DNA from: JAOUJD01 sp963726405 | GTDB taxonomy: Bacteria > Pseudomonadota > Gammaproteobacteria > Burkholderiales > Burkholderiaceae_F | Length of the DNA stretch: 64,000 nt | Assembly (NCBI GenBank): GCA_963726405.1 | Contig: CAVSCF010000007.1 | Span: 62,001-126,000 of the forward strand | Direction: 5' to 3' | Shown here: in pieces, positions 30,520-40,152 of the stretch | Layout: each line of letters begins with the position of its first letter | How positions within the stretch are numbered: position 1 is the stretch's first letter | Translations under genes and position numbers: made by a program | The notes under the pieces: generated by a model | Seen by the model: the letters and a program-made list of their open reading frames with translations, nothing else | The model's database searches: none | Told to the model about the DNA's origin: nothing

Positions 30520-31595
30520 CGGAATCCACCGGCCGTGAGCGTCTCGCGCACCAGCGGCTCCGGCACCGCGCGCTGCACCGCCCGTCCGATCCGCTCCAGC
30601 ACGATGTAGCGCACCGTGCCTGCCTCGGCCTTCTTGTCGCCGCGCATGCTCTGCAGCGCGTGCTCCGCGTTCAACCCCTCGATGCGCGGCGGCAGCCCGG
30701 CGAGCGCCACCGCATGCTCGACGCTGCGCACGTCGCGGTCGTCGAGCAGGCCCAGGCGCCGCGACAGATCGGCCGCCAGCACCATGCCGCATCCCACCGC
30801 CTCGCCGTGCAGCCACTGCGTGTAACCGGTCAGCGCCTCGATGGCGTGCCCGAAGGTGTGGCCGAGGTTCAGCAGCGCGCGCTCGCCCGACTCCCGTTCG
30901 TCCCGTCCGACGACGCCCGCCTTGATCTCGCACGAGCGGCCGATGGCGCGCGCGAGCGCCGCCGGTTCCCGCCCGCGCAGGGCCGGAAGATCGCCGACGA
31001 CGGCGTCGAAGTACGCGGCATCCGCGAGCAGGCCGTGCTTCAGGATCTCCGCAAGCCCCGCCGCCAGTTCGCGCGATGGCAGCGTCTGCAGCACGTCCAT
31101 GTCCGAGACCACCACGCTCGGCTGGTGGAACGCACCGATCAGGTTCTTGCCGCTCGGATGATTGATGCCGGTCTTGCCGCCGACGGACGAGTCGACCTGC
31201 GCAAGCAGCGTGGTGGGCACCTGGACCGCGCGGATACCCCGCATGTAGATCGAGGCGGCGAAGCCCGCGAGGTCCCCGATCACGCCGCCGCCAAGCGCGA
31301 CGACCACGCTCCTTCGGTCCGCGCCGTGCGCCACCAGCGCATCGAGGATGCGCGACACGCTGTCCCACTGCTTGGTGTGTTCGCCGTCCGGCAACCGCAC
31401 CAGCGCCGTCGTGGCCACCGGTCGCAGCGCGTCAAGCGCCAGGTCGCCGTACAGGGGGCCGACGACGTCGTTGGTGACGACGAGGATCGACGTCGGCGCA
31501 AGAGGCGCCACGAACTCTGCGAGCCGGGCCAGCAGGCCGGTGCCGACGTGGATCGAGTATGTGCGGTCGGTGAGTGCGACCGTGATGCTGCGCAT
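30516..31595 (-). CDS. aroB: 3-dehydroquinate synthase
   Basis: Second enzyme of the shikimate pathway; converts DAHP to 3-dehydroquinate with NAD and a divalent metal. The 359-residue product has the NAD-binding GGGVIGDLAGFAAS (about residues 101-114), the VPTTLLAQVDSSVGGKT stretch and the metal ligands in GHTFGHAIE. It starts 9 bp after aroK and its stop overlaps dgt, so aroK-aroB-dgt form one operon. Confidence 0.97.
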   Translation of the reverse strand: MRSITVALTDRTYSIHVGTGLLARLAEFVAPLAPTSILVVTNDVVGPLYGDLALDALRPVATTALVRLPDGEHTKQWDSVSRILDALVAHGADRRSVVVALGGGVIGDLAGFAASIYMRGIRAVQVPTTLLAQVDSSVGGKTGINHPSGKNLIGAFHQPSVVVSDMDVLQTLPSRELAAGLAEILKHGLLADAAYFDAVVGDLPALRGREPAALARAIGRSCEIKAGVVGRDERESGERALLNLGHTFGHAIEALTGYTQWLHGEAVGCGMVLAADLSRRLGLLDDRDVRSVEHAVALAGLPPRIEGLNAEHALQSMRGDKKAEAGTVRYIVLERIGRAVQRAVPEPLVRETLTAGGFR

Positions 31596-31604
31596 CGGGC
31601 GATT

Positions 31605-32147
31605 CTACGGCGCGGCCGCGACGAGCTGGCGCACGGCAGGATCGTCCAGCAGCCGACGCACCAGCCGGCGCGGGTTGGCCGACGCCGACTGAAAAGTGAT
31701 GTGCGCGGTCTGCTCGTACAGCGGCTCGCGCTGCATCAGCAGTTCGTCGATGCGCGCTCGCGGGTCGGCTGTCTGCAGCAAGGGGCGCGATCGGTCGTTG
31801 CGTGTCCGGCGATGGATTTCATCCGCATTCGCGCGCAGGTACAGCACCAGCCCGCGATCATGAAGGCGGCGGCGCGTTTCCTCGTTGAGGACGGCGCCGC
31901 CCCCGGTGGCCAGCACGATGCCGGGGCGCTGAGTGAGTTCATCGAGCAACGCCGCCTCGCGCCGGCGGAAGCCCTCCTCGCCCTCGACCGAGAAGATGGT
32001 CGCGATCAACGCGCCGCTGCGCGCTTCGAGTTCGCGGTCGGCATCCACGAAATCGAAGCCCAGCGCCTGGGCCAGCAGGCGTCCGACGGTGGTCTTGCCC
32101 GCTCCCATCATCCCGATCAGGAACACGGAGCGCGGTCGTTCGGTCAT
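31605..32147 (-). CDS. aroK: Shikimate kinase
   Basis: Phosphorylates shikimate with ATP. The 180-residue product has Walker A GMMGAGKTT (about 12-20), the shikimate-binding DADRELEARSG, and LATGGGAVL; the lid region around RNDRSRPLL is present. It is the first gene of aroK-aroB-dgt and lies just past a terminator after pilQ, in the usual betaproteobacterial pilQ-aroK-aroB order. Confidence 0.97.
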   Translation of the reverse strand: MTERPRSVFLIGMMGAGKTTVGRLLAQALGFDFVDADRELEARSGALIATIFSVEGEEGFRRREAALLDELTQRPGIVLATGGGAVLNEETRRRLHDRGLVLYLRANADEIHRRTRNDRSRPLLQTADPRARIDELLMQREPLYEQTAHITFQSASANPRRLVRRLLDDPAVRQLVAAAP

Positions 32148-32177
32148 GGCGCGAAGCGTACGTGAATGGTCGGGGCG

Positions 32178-32206
32178 AAAAAAAGGGCCGCCTCCGGGGC
32201 GGCCCT
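32178..32206 (-). terminator. Rho-independent terminator after pilQ
   Basis: A 9-bp stem AGGGCCGCC / GGCGGCCCT with a five-base loop (32184-32206), followed on the minus strand by seven T (A-tract 32178-32184 on the plus strand). It lies 16 bp beyond the pilQ stop and 30 bp before the aroK start, so the pil operon ends here and aroK probably needs its own promoter or read-through. Confidence 0.88.
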
Positions 32207-32222
32207 CGATCCAGCTCCGTTC

Positions 32223-34349
32223 CTATCTCATCGCCGCATTGATCTTCTCGGAGATCACGCGCGGGGTGATGAAGATGATCAGCTCGGTGCGATCGTTGAT
32301 CGTCGCGGTGTTCTTGAACAGGTAGCCGACCACCGGGAGATCCCCCAGCAGCGGCACTTTCGTGACGTCGGTGCGCTGCTGCTGCTCGTAGATGCCGCCG
32401 AGCACGACCGTGCCTCCGTTCTCAACCAGGACCTGGGTCTGGACGTTCTTGGTGTCGATCGACGGACCCGAAATCGTCTGCACGCCCACGCTGTCCTTGT
32501 TGACTTTGACGTCGAGGAAGATAGCGCCTTCAGGAGTGATCTGGGGAGTGACTTCCAGCTTCAGGACCGCCTTGCGGAACGCCACCGAGGTCGCGCCGCT
32601 CGACGTTGCCTGCTGGTACGGAATCTCCGTGCCCTGCTCGATTGTCGCCTTGACCTTGTCGGCGGTCACCACGCGCGGGCTGGAGATGATCTTGCCGAGG
32701 CCGTCCGCCTCGAGGGCGTTCAGTTCCAGGTTGACGAGGCGCGTGAGGCTGCTGTTGAACAGCGTCAGGTTGAACTGCCCCGGATTGAAGCCGTTGATGC
32801 CGGACGCGGGCAGGTTGACGTTGCTGGGAATGGTGGAGACGCTGGACCCGGGAAGCGTGCCGAACAGGTTCTGCCCGCCGATCACCGACTCGTTGTTGAC
32901 CTTGCCGAAGCCCAGGCGCACGCCGAGGTTGCGGCTGAACTTGTCGCTTGCCTCGACGATCCGCGCCTCGATCAGCACCTGCGGGACCGCGACGTCGATC
33001 CGCTGCAGCATGCGCCTGACGTCTTCGAGCCGGGCGGGGGTGTCCTGCACGAACAGCTGGTTGGTACGCACATCGACCGCGACGCTGCCACGCTTGGAAA
33101 CCAGGCGCTGCTTGTCGTCCGTCAGCAGCCTGCGAACGTCCTCGGCCTTCTGGTAATTGACGACGAAGGCCTCGGAGCGGAGCGGTTCCAGGTCTGCGAT
33201 CTGGCTGCGCGATTCGAGTTCCAGCTTTTCCTTGGCGGCGATTTCGTCACGCGGCGCCACGAGCACCACGTTGCCGTTCTTGCGCATGTCGAGGCCCTTG
33301 GACTGCAGGATGATGTCCAGCGCCTGGTCCCATGGCACGTCCTTCAGCCGCAGCGTGATCGTGCCGCCGACGGAATCGCTCGTGATGATGTTGAGGTTGG
33401 TGAAGTCGGCGATCACCTGCAGCAGCGACCGCACATCCACGTTCTGGAAGTTCAGCGACAGGCGCTCGCCCTGGTAGCCCTGCCGGGTGCCCTGGAACAG
33501 GCGCGCCGGATCTTCCTTGACCGGGCGCACTTCGAGCACGAAGCGCGTGTCGCTCTGGTAGGCGTTGTGCTCCCACAGGCCGCGCGGCTCGATCACGAGG
33601 CGCGTGTTGTTGCCCTGCTGGCTCGCGCTGATCTGCGACACCGGCGTGGCGAAGTCGGAGACGTCAAGGCGACGCTTGAGCGTGTCGGGCAAGGTCGTGT
33701 TCATGAAGTCGACGACGACCGTGTTGCCCTGCTGGCGGATGTCGACGTTGGTGTTGGGATCGGTCAGGTCGACGACCACGCGGCCCTCGTTGTCGGCACC
33801 GCGACGGAAATCGATGCCGCGCAGAGCCCGGTTGGCCGTGAAAGCGCCCGGACCGGCGACTGCCTGAGCCGCCACCGGAGCCGCCACGGGCGCAGCCGCC
33901 GGCGCAGACGAACCGGCCGCAAAGGTCGCGGCCGCCGCACCGCCGATCGCGACGAGCACCCGCTTGCCGTCAACGGTGATGTTGTGGGTCACCGGACGCT
34001 TCAGGTTCACGACGACGCGCGACCGGCCGCCGGACTGCACCACGTTGACCGATCGCACGTCGCCCTGGTTGAGTTCAACCGCATTCTTGCCGAGTCCGTT
34101 CACGGTCTGCGGCAGGTCGAGCGCGACGCGTGCGGGATTGGCGACGGAGAAGCTGGCCGGGACGCCGGAAGGCGCGTTCCTGAGCTCGATGGTGACCACC
34201 ACTCCGGTGGTGGTCTGGGTCGCATCGATTCGCTCGATGGCGTTGTCGCTCGATGCCTGTGCCGCCGCCGTGCCGGCGATGGCAAGAAGACCGAGGGCCG
34301 CAGCGAATCGCGACACCCGGCTGGCCAGACCTTCAATGGTGATGCTCAT
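32223..34349 (-). CDS. pilQ: Type IV pilus secretin PilQ
   Basis: A 708-residue outer-membrane secretin through which the type IV pilus passes. A signal peptide ends near AGTAAAQA (about residue 31). Two AMIN-like domains that bind peptidoglycan, an STN/N0 domain (LSLNFQNVDVRSLLQVIADF), a secretin N domain and the C-terminal secretin core (VPLLGDLPVVGYLFKN, near 660-675) follow. ATG 34349 overlaps the pilP stop as ATGA. An Ala/Pro-rich linker with repeated APVAAPVAA separates the AMIN domains. Confidence 0.96.
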   Translation of the reverse strand: MSITIEGLASRVSRFAAALGLLAIAGTAAAQASSDNAIERIDATQTTTGVVVTIELRNAPSGVPASFSVANPARVALDLPQTVNGLGKNAVELNQGDVRSVNVVQSGGRSRVVVNLKRPVTHNITVDGKRVLVAIGGAAAATFAAGSSAPAAAPVAAPVAAQAVAGPGAFTANRALRGIDFRRGADNEGRVVVDLTDPNTNVDIRQQGNTVVVDFMNTTLPDTLKRRLDVSDFATPVSQISASQQGNNTRLVIEPRGLWEHNAYQSDTRFVLEVRPVKEDPARLFQGTRQGYQGERLSLNFQNVDVRSLLQVIADFTNLNIITSDSVGGTITLRLKDVPWDQALDIILQSKGLDMRKNGNVVLVAPRDEIAAKEKLELESRSQIADLEPLRSEAFVVNYQKAEDVRRLLTDDKQRLVSKRGSVAVDVRTNQLFVQDTPARLEDVRRMLQRIDVAVPQVLIEARIVEASDKFSRNLGVRLGFGKVNNESVIGGQNLFGTLPGSSVSTIPSNVNLPASGINGFNPGQFNLTLFNSSLTRLVNLELNALEADGLGKIISSPRVVTADKVKATIEQGTEIPYQQATSSGATSVAFRKAVLKLEVTPQITPEGAIFLDVKVNKDSVGVQTISGPSIDTKNVQTQVLVENGGTVVLGGIYEQQQRTDVTKVPLLGDLPVVGYLFKNTATINDRTELIIFITPRVISEKINAAMR

Positions 34350-34915
34350 CGCTTGCTCCCTTGCCGCGACGCGGCCTCCTGCAACTCCAGCTTGGAAGGC
34401 CGTTCGACCCACTCGCCGGCAGCGTCCTGGACAATTTCCTTGAGTTCGACTTCTGTTTCGCTGATCTTCGTGACGAGTCCGAAATTCTGTCCCATGTAGT
34501 TCCCGACCTTGACCATGAAGGTCTGTCCGCCGGCGTCGATCAGCGCCGCATTGTTGCCCTGTTGCCGCATTGTGCCGACCATCTTCAACTGGTCGATGGG
34601 GTAGCCTTCCAGCACCTCCCGACGACGGTCCAGGTCGGGCTTGATGGCGCTGGCGCTCGCCCGAGACTGGGCCTGGCGCGCCACGGCGAGCACCATCTTC
34701 TGCGCGTCGAACGGATCGATCAGCGCCTTGCCCTCGTAGACGTAAGGCGAAAACTGCTTGGGTTCGGGGACCGGTTGCGTCGTCGGGCGCATCGTCTTGC
34801 GGGTGTCGTCCATCCACGCCCTGAGTTCGGCTTCATCGCCGCCACCGCAGCCGGCAAGCGTCGCCGCGAGCACGGCCAGGGCCATCGTGCGCCGGGGAGT
34901 CATCGGGATGTTCAC
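34346..34915 (-). CDS. pilP: Type IV pilus inner-membrane lipoprotein PilP
   Basis: A 189-residue lipoprotein (lipobox TLAGC at about residue 23) that links the PilMNO platform to PilQ. The C-terminal beta domain has the PilP pattern LKMVGTMRQQGNNAALIDAG and VGNYMGQNFGLVTKI. The start is GTG 34915 overlapping the pilO stop; an in-frame ATG at 34903 is an alternative that still leaves a complete signal peptide. Confidence 0.94.
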   Translation of the reverse strand: MNIPMTPRRTMALAVLAATLAGCGGGDEAELRAWMDDTRKTMRPTTQPVPEPKQFSPYVYEGKALIDPFDAQKMVLAVARQAQSRASASAIKPDLDRRREVLEGYPIDQLKMVGTMRQQGNNAALIDAGGQTFMVKVGNYMGQNFGLVTKISETEVELKEIVQDAAGEWVERPSKLELQEAASRQGSKR

Positions 34916-35556
34916 TTGGCCGGCCCTTTCGCAGGTTGCTTCGCCTTGCGCTGCGCGGCGAGTTCGTCCTGGTCCAGGTACCGGTAGGTCTTGGCCGTGG
35001 CATCCAGGCTCAAGCTGCCGGCCTTGCCGCTCGTGATGCTCATGTTGTTCAACGTGACGATCCGCGGCAGGTTGGCGATGTCGCTCGCGAAGGCGCCGAG
35101 GTCGTGGTACTTGCCCGACACCTTCACGGTGATCGGCAATTCGGCGTAGTACTCGCGGACATTGGTCTGGCCGGGTCGGAAGAGCTCGAAGTCCAGGCCG
35201 CGGCCGACGCCGGCCTGGTTGATGTCCGACAGAAGCGCGTCCATCTCCGACTTGCTCGGCAGCTGCTTCTCGAGCGTCAGCACGTACTGGCTGACCTGCT
35301 CGCGCTGCTTGCGCAGTTCGTCGAGGTTGATGGCCTGCTGCAGCTTGTTCTTGTACTCATCCTTGAGCTTGGTCTCTTCCGACTGGAGTTGCTCGAGCTG
35401 GTCCTTCTGTCCACTCCAGAGCGAGAACCAGCCGCCGACCGCGCAGGCGAGGATGACGAACAGCCACAGCGCGACGCGCGGGGCCATCGGCCAGGCGCCA
35501 ACGTTGTCGAGCGTGAGGCCGCGGAACTGGGAGAGAAGATCGCGATTGCTTGCCAT
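34912..35556 (-). CDS. pilO: Type IV pilus alignment protein PilO
   Basis: A 214-residue bitopic inner-membrane protein. It has one helix (about residues 28-47, ALWLFVILACAVGGWFSLW), a coiled coil to about 110, then a ferredoxin-like periplasmic domain (FELFRPGQTNVREYYAELPI). It dimerises with PilN and connects the cytoplasmic PilM ring to PilP and PilQ. It lies 18 bp downstream of pilN and overlaps pilP. Confidence 0.95.
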   Translation of the reverse strand: MASNRDLLSQFRGLTLDNVGAWPMAPRVALWLFVILACAVGGWFSLWSGQKDQLEQLQSEETKLKDEYKNKLQQAINLDELRKQREQVSQYVLTLEKQLPSKSEMDALLSDINQAGVGRGLDFELFRPGQTNVREYYAELPITVKVSGKYHDLGAFASDIANLPRIVTLNNMSITSGKAGSLSLDATAKTYRYLDQDELAAQRKAKQPAKGPAK

Positions 35557-35574
35557 CGATGCCTCGTTCCCGGG

Positions 35575-36306
35575 CTATTTCTTCGGAGCCGGCGCGCTCG
35601 CAGGCGTCGACGGCTTGGGAGTGGCGACGGCCGGGGTGGGCGTCGGTGTGACCGCTGCGCCGGATGTCGGGGTGGCGATCGGAGCCGCCGCCACCGCGGT
35701 GGGCGCCGCGCCAGCCTGCGCCTGCTGCTGCATCTGCGAGCGCTCGGGCGTGGGCTTCATGGTGAAGTTCAGCGAGAACTCGAAGACTCGGCGGTTGAGC
35801 CCGGCCGGCCCCTGTCCCGCGACCTTGATCTCGATGAGTTCCGGCTTCTCCAGCACCCGGGAATTGTTCTGGAGGTTGCGCAGGAACTCGGACACCCGCT
35901 CGTTCGAGGCCGCCCACCCGCTCACGTTGACGCGACGGTCTTCCTGCTTGATCGAGCGCAGGTAGATGCCCTCGGGAACCTGCTTGACGACCTCGTCGAG
36001 CAGATACACCGGCTGGTTGCGGTCGGCCTGGAGGTCTTCCACCGCCCGCTGGCGCGCGCGCAGGCCGTCGATCTCCTGCCGCAGCGTGGCGATTTCCTTG
36101 ATCTGCGTGTCGAGTTTGCGGTTCTCGTTGCGCACGAACTCGTTGCGCGCCTGCTGGCTCGAGATGTAGCCCTGCAAAATGGTCCAGACGACGCCGATCG
36201 TGACGACGCCGACGATCGCCGAGAGGGCCGTCATGCCCCAGAAGATCTTCTTCTTCAGCTCGCGCCGCGCCTCGCGGTGCGGCAATAGATTGATGCGCGG
36301 GGTCAT
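35575..36306 (-). CDS. pilN: Type IV pilus assembly protein PilN
   Basis: A 243-residue bitopic protein starting with the conserved PilM-binding segment INLLPHREARR (about residues 5-15), then one transmembrane helix (about 24-45), a coiled coil and a ferredoxin-like domain. The tail beyond about 195 is Ala/Pro/Thr-rich and low complexity, longer than usual. ATG 36306 overlaps the pilM stop (ATGA); an upstream in-frame Met at 36336 lies inside pilM. Confidence 0.95.
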   Translation of the reverse strand: MTPRINLLPHREARRELKKKIFWGMTALSAIVGVVTIGVVWTILQGYISSQQARNEFVRNENRKLDTQIKEIATLRQEIDGLRARQRAVEDLQADRNQPVYLLDEVVKQVPEGIYLRSIKQEDRRVNVSGWAASNERVSEFLRNLQNNSRVLEKPELIEIKVAGQGPAGLNRRVFEFSLNFTMKPTPERSQMQQQAQAGAAPTAVAAAPIATPTSGAAVTPTPTPAVATPKPSTPASAPAPKK

Positions 36307-37379
36307 TTGTCGAACCTCCGCATCGCCAGGCCGCACGGCGTCAGGAGAGCCGGCGCGTCGAGGCGCAGTTGCTTGTCGCGGATGTTCGGCGACACTTCCA
36401 TCCCCTTGAAGGGCGAAATCACCGAGGTCGGCACCTGCGAGCGCTCCATCAGTGCGTCCGCCAGGCCGCTGATCACGGCCGAGCCGCCGGCCAGCATGAT
36501 CTGGTCGACGCGGCTGTACGGCGTCGACGTGAAGAAGAACTGCAGCGCGCGCGTGATCTCCGTGCTCGCCGTGTCGATGAAGGGCTTGAGCACCGCGGTC
36601 TCGTAGTCGGCCGGCAGGTCGCCGCTGCGTTTCTTCTGCTCCGCTTCCTCGGTCGGGATGCCGTAGGTGCGGGAAATGTCGCCGGTGAGCTGCTGCCCTC
36701 CGAAAGGCTGCTCGCGCTCGTAGATGGCGTCGCCGTCATGCATCACGGTGACGCTCGTCGTGTTCGCGCCGATGTAGAACACCGCGATGACCAGGCCCTC
36801 GCCGGCGTTCGGCAACTGCTCGATCAGGCGCTCGATGGCGGCGCGTGCCGCGTAGGACTCGACCTCGACGACGATCGGCTTCAGCCCGGCGGCCTGCGCA
36901 ACCGCGACGCGGTCCTCGACCTTTTCCTTGCGCGAGGCGGCAATCAGCACTTCGACGTCGTCCGGCGCATTCGGAATTCCACCCAGCACCTGGAAATCGA
37001 GGCTGACTTCGTCCAGTGCAAACGGAATGTACTGGTTCGCCTCGCTCTCGACCTGCATCTCGAGTTCTTCTTCGCGCAGGTTGGCAGGCAGTGCAATTCG
37101 CTTGGTGATGACCGCGGAGGCAGGCAGGGCCATCGCGACGTTGCGGACCTTGCCGCCGGCGCGGCGCCAGGCGCGCTTGACCGCATCGGCGACCACCTCG
37201 ATCTTGTCGATGTTGCCGTCGACCACGGCGCCGCGAGGCAGCGGCTCGATCGCATAGCGCTCGAGGCGCATGACGCCCTTGCCCGCTTCGGACAGCTCGA
37301 CGATCTTGACGCTGGACGACCCGATGTCGAGTCCGATCAGCGGCGGCGTTTTAGGCGAAAACGGCAGGTCAAAAGCCAA
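36303..37379 (-). CDS. pilM: Type IV pilus assembly ATPase-fold protein PilM
   Basis: A 358-residue actin-like cytoplasmic protein (FtsA fold) that binds the N-terminus of PilN. The nucleotide-binding motifs are GLDIGSSSVKIVEL at about 17-30, FYIGANTTSVTVMHDG and MLAGGSAVISGL. The start is a TTG at 37379; GGGAG lies 7 nt upstream, which supports it, and the protein begins with the usual segment before GLDIG. First gene of pilMNOPQ. Confidence 0.95.
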   Translation of the reverse strand: MAFDLPFSPKTPPLIGLDIGSSSVKIVELSEAGKGVMRLERYAIEPLPRGAVVDGNIDKIEVVADAVKRAWRRAGGKVRNVAMALPASAVITKRIALPANLREEELEMQVESEANQYIPFALDEVSLDFQVLGGIPNAPDDVEVLIAASRKEKVEDRVAVAQAAGLKPIVVEVESYAARAAIERLIEQLPNAGEGLVIAVFYIGANTTSVTVMHDGDAIYEREQPFGGQQLTGDISRTYGIPTEEAEQKKRSGDLPADYETAVLKPFIDTASTEITRALQFFFTSTPYSRVDQIMLAGGSAVISGLADALMERSQVPTSVISPFKGMEVSPNIRDKQLRLDAPALLTPCGLAMRRFDK

Positions 37380-37772
37380 GGTGACGCTCCCAGCGACGGT
37401 CGAAGCTCGAAATCGTGCTCAACGGGGCGTCCCAAGAGCGTCCGACGCACAGGGCATCCCCAATCCCTTTTTGCACCCGCTTGGACACCCGTTTTTCCTT
37501 ATCTTTCGAGCGTTTACCGCGGTTTTGTCGGACGGCACTTGAGATCCTAGCAACATTAACAAAATCAGTACAAGCCCCGCATTCAGCCTAACCGTGCCCT
37601 CTTTGAGGGATAAACAACGAACGATCCCGGCCGAGGTGAATCCAACTGCCACAGCGGTGCCGCACGGCGTTCCGCGAAGCCTTGAGTGACATAATCCACG
37701 ACTCTTCGTGCAGCGAAACGCAAAAAAGCGGTCGCTCACACGTCCAGTTTCCCCTGCCGCAACCACGCCGAC
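37380..37772. promoter_or_regulatory. Divergent pilM / ponA promoter region
   Basis: 393 bp without a gene, AT-richer than its surroundings. For pilM (minus strand) a possible sigma-70 pair is TTGTAC (37568-37573) and TAGGAT (37544-37549) with an 18-bp spacer. For ponA (plus strand) a good -10, CATAAT, is at 37690-37695, with no convincing -35. These boxes are inferred by eye. Confidence 0.45.
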
Positions 37773-40145
37773 GTGTCTTCTCCCGATCCCGGTCGTCAAC
37801 ACCGCCAGGCGGCGCCGACTGAACGCCCGTGGTTCGTGCGCGCGCTGGGAGCCGCCGCGTTGCTGGCTGCCGGTGGCGCGGCCAGCGTGGCGCTGCTGCT
37901 GCTGTTCGTCTTCGCGATCATCTATTCGAACCTGCCGCCGATCGATGCGCTGACAGACTATCGCCCGAAGATTCCGTTGCGGGTGTGGACCGCCGATGGC
38001 GTGCTGATCGGCGAGTTCGGGGAGGAGCGGCGCGACTTCCTGCCGTTCAGCGAAATCCCGGAGGCCATGAAGAAGGCCATCCTTGCCGCGGAGGACGACG
38101 GCTTCTATCAGCACAGCGGCGTCGACTACATGGGCCTGCTGCGAGCGGCCGTGTCGAACTTCGTGTCGGGCCGGCGCGGCCAGGGCGGCAGCACGATCAC
38201 GATGCAGGTGGCGCGGAACTTCTTCCTCAGTTCGGAGCGCAGCTACGTTCGCAAGATCTATGAGATCGCGCTCGCGTACAAGATCGAGTCGTCGCTGTCG
38301 AAAGACCGGATCTTCGAGGTCTACGCCAACCAGATCTTCCTCGGACAGCGCGCCTACGGCTTCTCTGCCGCTTCGCAGGTCTATTTCGGGAAGAAGGCCA
38401 AGGACCTCACGGTGGCCGAAATGGCGACGCTTGCCGGCCTGCCCGTCGCACCGAGCGCATACAACCCCTTCGTCAATCCGAAACGCGCCAAGGCGCGCCA
38501 GCAGTACGTGCTGTCGCGCATGCTCCAGCTCGGGTACATCGACAAGGCCACGCACGACGCGGCGGTCGCGCAGGAGCTGAAGCCCCGGCAGACCACGCTG
38601 GAGAACGCGGAAGGCCCGCGCCTGCGCATCCACGCCGAGTACGCGGCCGAACTCGCCCGCCAGCTGGTCTTCGAGGTCTTCCACAACGAGACCTACACGC
38701 GTGGCTTGAACGTGACGACCACGCTGCGCAAGGACGACCAGGAAGTCGCCTACGCCGCGCTGCGCAAGCAGGTCCTGGACTACGACCGCAAGTACGGCTA
38801 CCGCGGCCCCGAGGCCTTCATCGAACTCGGCGACGATCCCGGCATTCGCGAGCAACGGATCGAGGACGCCCTCATCGAGGCGATCGAAAGCCCGAACCTG
38901 CTGCCTGCGGTGGTGCTGGAAGTGGCGCAAGGCAGCGTCCGCGTCGTCGTCCAGGGTGGCGGGTCCCTCGAGATCAAGGGCGAAGGCCTCAAGTTCGTCG
39001 CGCCGTCCCTGTCCGCGAAGGCGCAGCCGAACCGCAAGATCGTGCCGGGCGCGGTGGTGCGTCTGGCGCGCACCGACAAGGGCGTGTGGGAGATCGCCCA
39101 GTTGCCGCAAGTGGAGGCGGCGTTCGTCGCCGCCAGCGCCAAGGATGGCGCGGTTCGCGCTCTCGTCGGCGGCTTCGACTTCAACCTGAACAAGTTCAAT
39201 CATGTGACCCAAGCTTGGCGCCAGCCGGGCTCGAGTTTCAAGCCCTTCATCTACTCCGCGTCGCTGGAGAAGGGGTTCATGCCAAGCACCCTGATCAACG
39301 ACGCGCCGATCTCGATCGACCCGGCGCTGACCGGCGGTCAGGCGTGGGAGCCGAAGAACTACGACGGCAAGTTCGAGGGCCCGATGCGTCTGCGGCAGGG
39401 GCTCGCGAAGTCCAAGAACCTCGTGTCCATCCGCATCCTGCAGGCGATCGGACCCGCCTATGCGCGGGACTGGGTCACGCGCTTCGGCTTCGATGCCGAC
39501 AAGCATCCCGCCTATCTGACCATGGCACTCGGTGCGGGCTCGGTAACGGCCTGGCAGATGCTGAGCGCCTACGGGGTGTTCGCCAACGGCGGCTACCACG
39601 TCGACCCCTACCTCATCAGCAAGATCACCGACAGCACCGGCAAGGTGCTGATGGAAAGCCAGCCGCGCCGGGCTGGCGACGAAGCCAACCGCGTTCTCGA
39701 TGCGCGCAATGCGTTCGTGATGGACAGCCTGATGAAGGACGTCACGCGCTATGGCACGGCAGCGCGGGCCTCGGTGGCGCTCAAACGGACCGACATCGCG
39801 GGCAAGACGGGAACGACGAACGACTCGCACGACGCATGGTTTGCCGGGTATGGCGGTGACCTGGTGGCCGTGAGCTGGCTGGGGTTCGACCAGCCGCGCC
39901 CGCTGGGAGAACGCGAGACGGGCGGCGGCCTTGCGCTGCCGATCTGGATCTCCTACATGGCCAAGGCGCTGTCCGGCGTGCCGGAAACCTCGCGTGAGAT
40001 GCCCTCGGGACTCGTGCAACTCGGCGGCGAGGTGTACTTCGCCGAGCATCAGCCCGGTCAGGGCATCGCGAGCATCGGGGTCGACGAAACGGTGCCGGTC
40101 GAGGAAAAGGCCCAGCGCGACACGGTCCGCGACCAGATCTTCTGA
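37773..40145 (+). CDS. ponA: Penicillin-binding protein 1A
   Basis: A 790-residue bifunctional class A PBP in the inner membrane, which polymerises and cross-links peptidoglycan. One helix at about 25-50; the GT51 glycosyltransferase has the catalytic Glu in AAEDDGFYQHSGVD and RGQGGSTITMQVARN; an OB-like insert follows; the transpeptidase has SXXK (PGSSFKPF), SXN (KSKNL) and KTGTT. The start is GTG 37773. It is divergent from pilM, the classic ponA-pilM arrangement. Confidence 0.96.
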   Translation: MSSPDPGRQHRQAAPTERPWFVRALGAAALLAAGGAASVALLLLFVFAIIYSNLPPIDALTDYRPKIPLRVWTADGVLIGEFGEERRDFLPFSEIPEAMKKAILAAEDDGFYQHSGVDYMGLLRAAVSNFVSGRRGQGGSTITMQVARNFFLSSERSYVRKIYEIALAYKIESSLSKDRIFEVYANQIFLGQRAYGFSAASQVYFGKKAKDLTVAEMATLAGLPVAPSAYNPFVNPKRAKARQQYVLSRMLQLGYIDKATHDAAVAQELKPRQTTLENAEGPRLRIHAEYAAELARQLVFEVFHNETYTRGLNVTTTLRKDDQEVAYAALRKQVLDYDRKYGYRGPEAFIELGDDPGIREQRIEDALIEAIESPNLLPAVVLEVAQGSVRVVVQGGGSLEIKGEGLKFVAPSLSAKAQPNRKIVPGAVVRLARTDKGVWEIAQLPQVEAAFVAASAKDGAVRALVGGFDFNLNKFNHVTQAWRQPGSSFKPFIYSASLEKGFMPSTLINDAPISIDPALTGGQAWEPKNYDGKFEGPMRLRQGLAKSKNLVSIRILQAIGPAYARDWVTRFGFDADKHPAYLTMALGAGSVTAWQMLSAYGVFANGGYHVDPYLISKITDSTGKVLMESQPRRAGDEANRVLDARNAFVMDSLMKDVTRYGTAARASVALKRTDIAGKTGTTNDSHDAWFAGYGGDLVAVSWLGFDQPRPLGERETGGGLALPIWISYMAKALSGVPETSREMPSGLVQLGGEVYFAEHQPGQGIASIGVDETVPVEEKAQRDTVRDQIF

Positions 40146-40152
40146 GTAACGG

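Noticed and set aside
28630..31368. A single 912-codon frame covering aroB shadow, dgt and transposase
   Set aside because: It joins a shadow frame in aroB to dgt, and reaches the transposase only through the extra base in dgt; it is not one gene.
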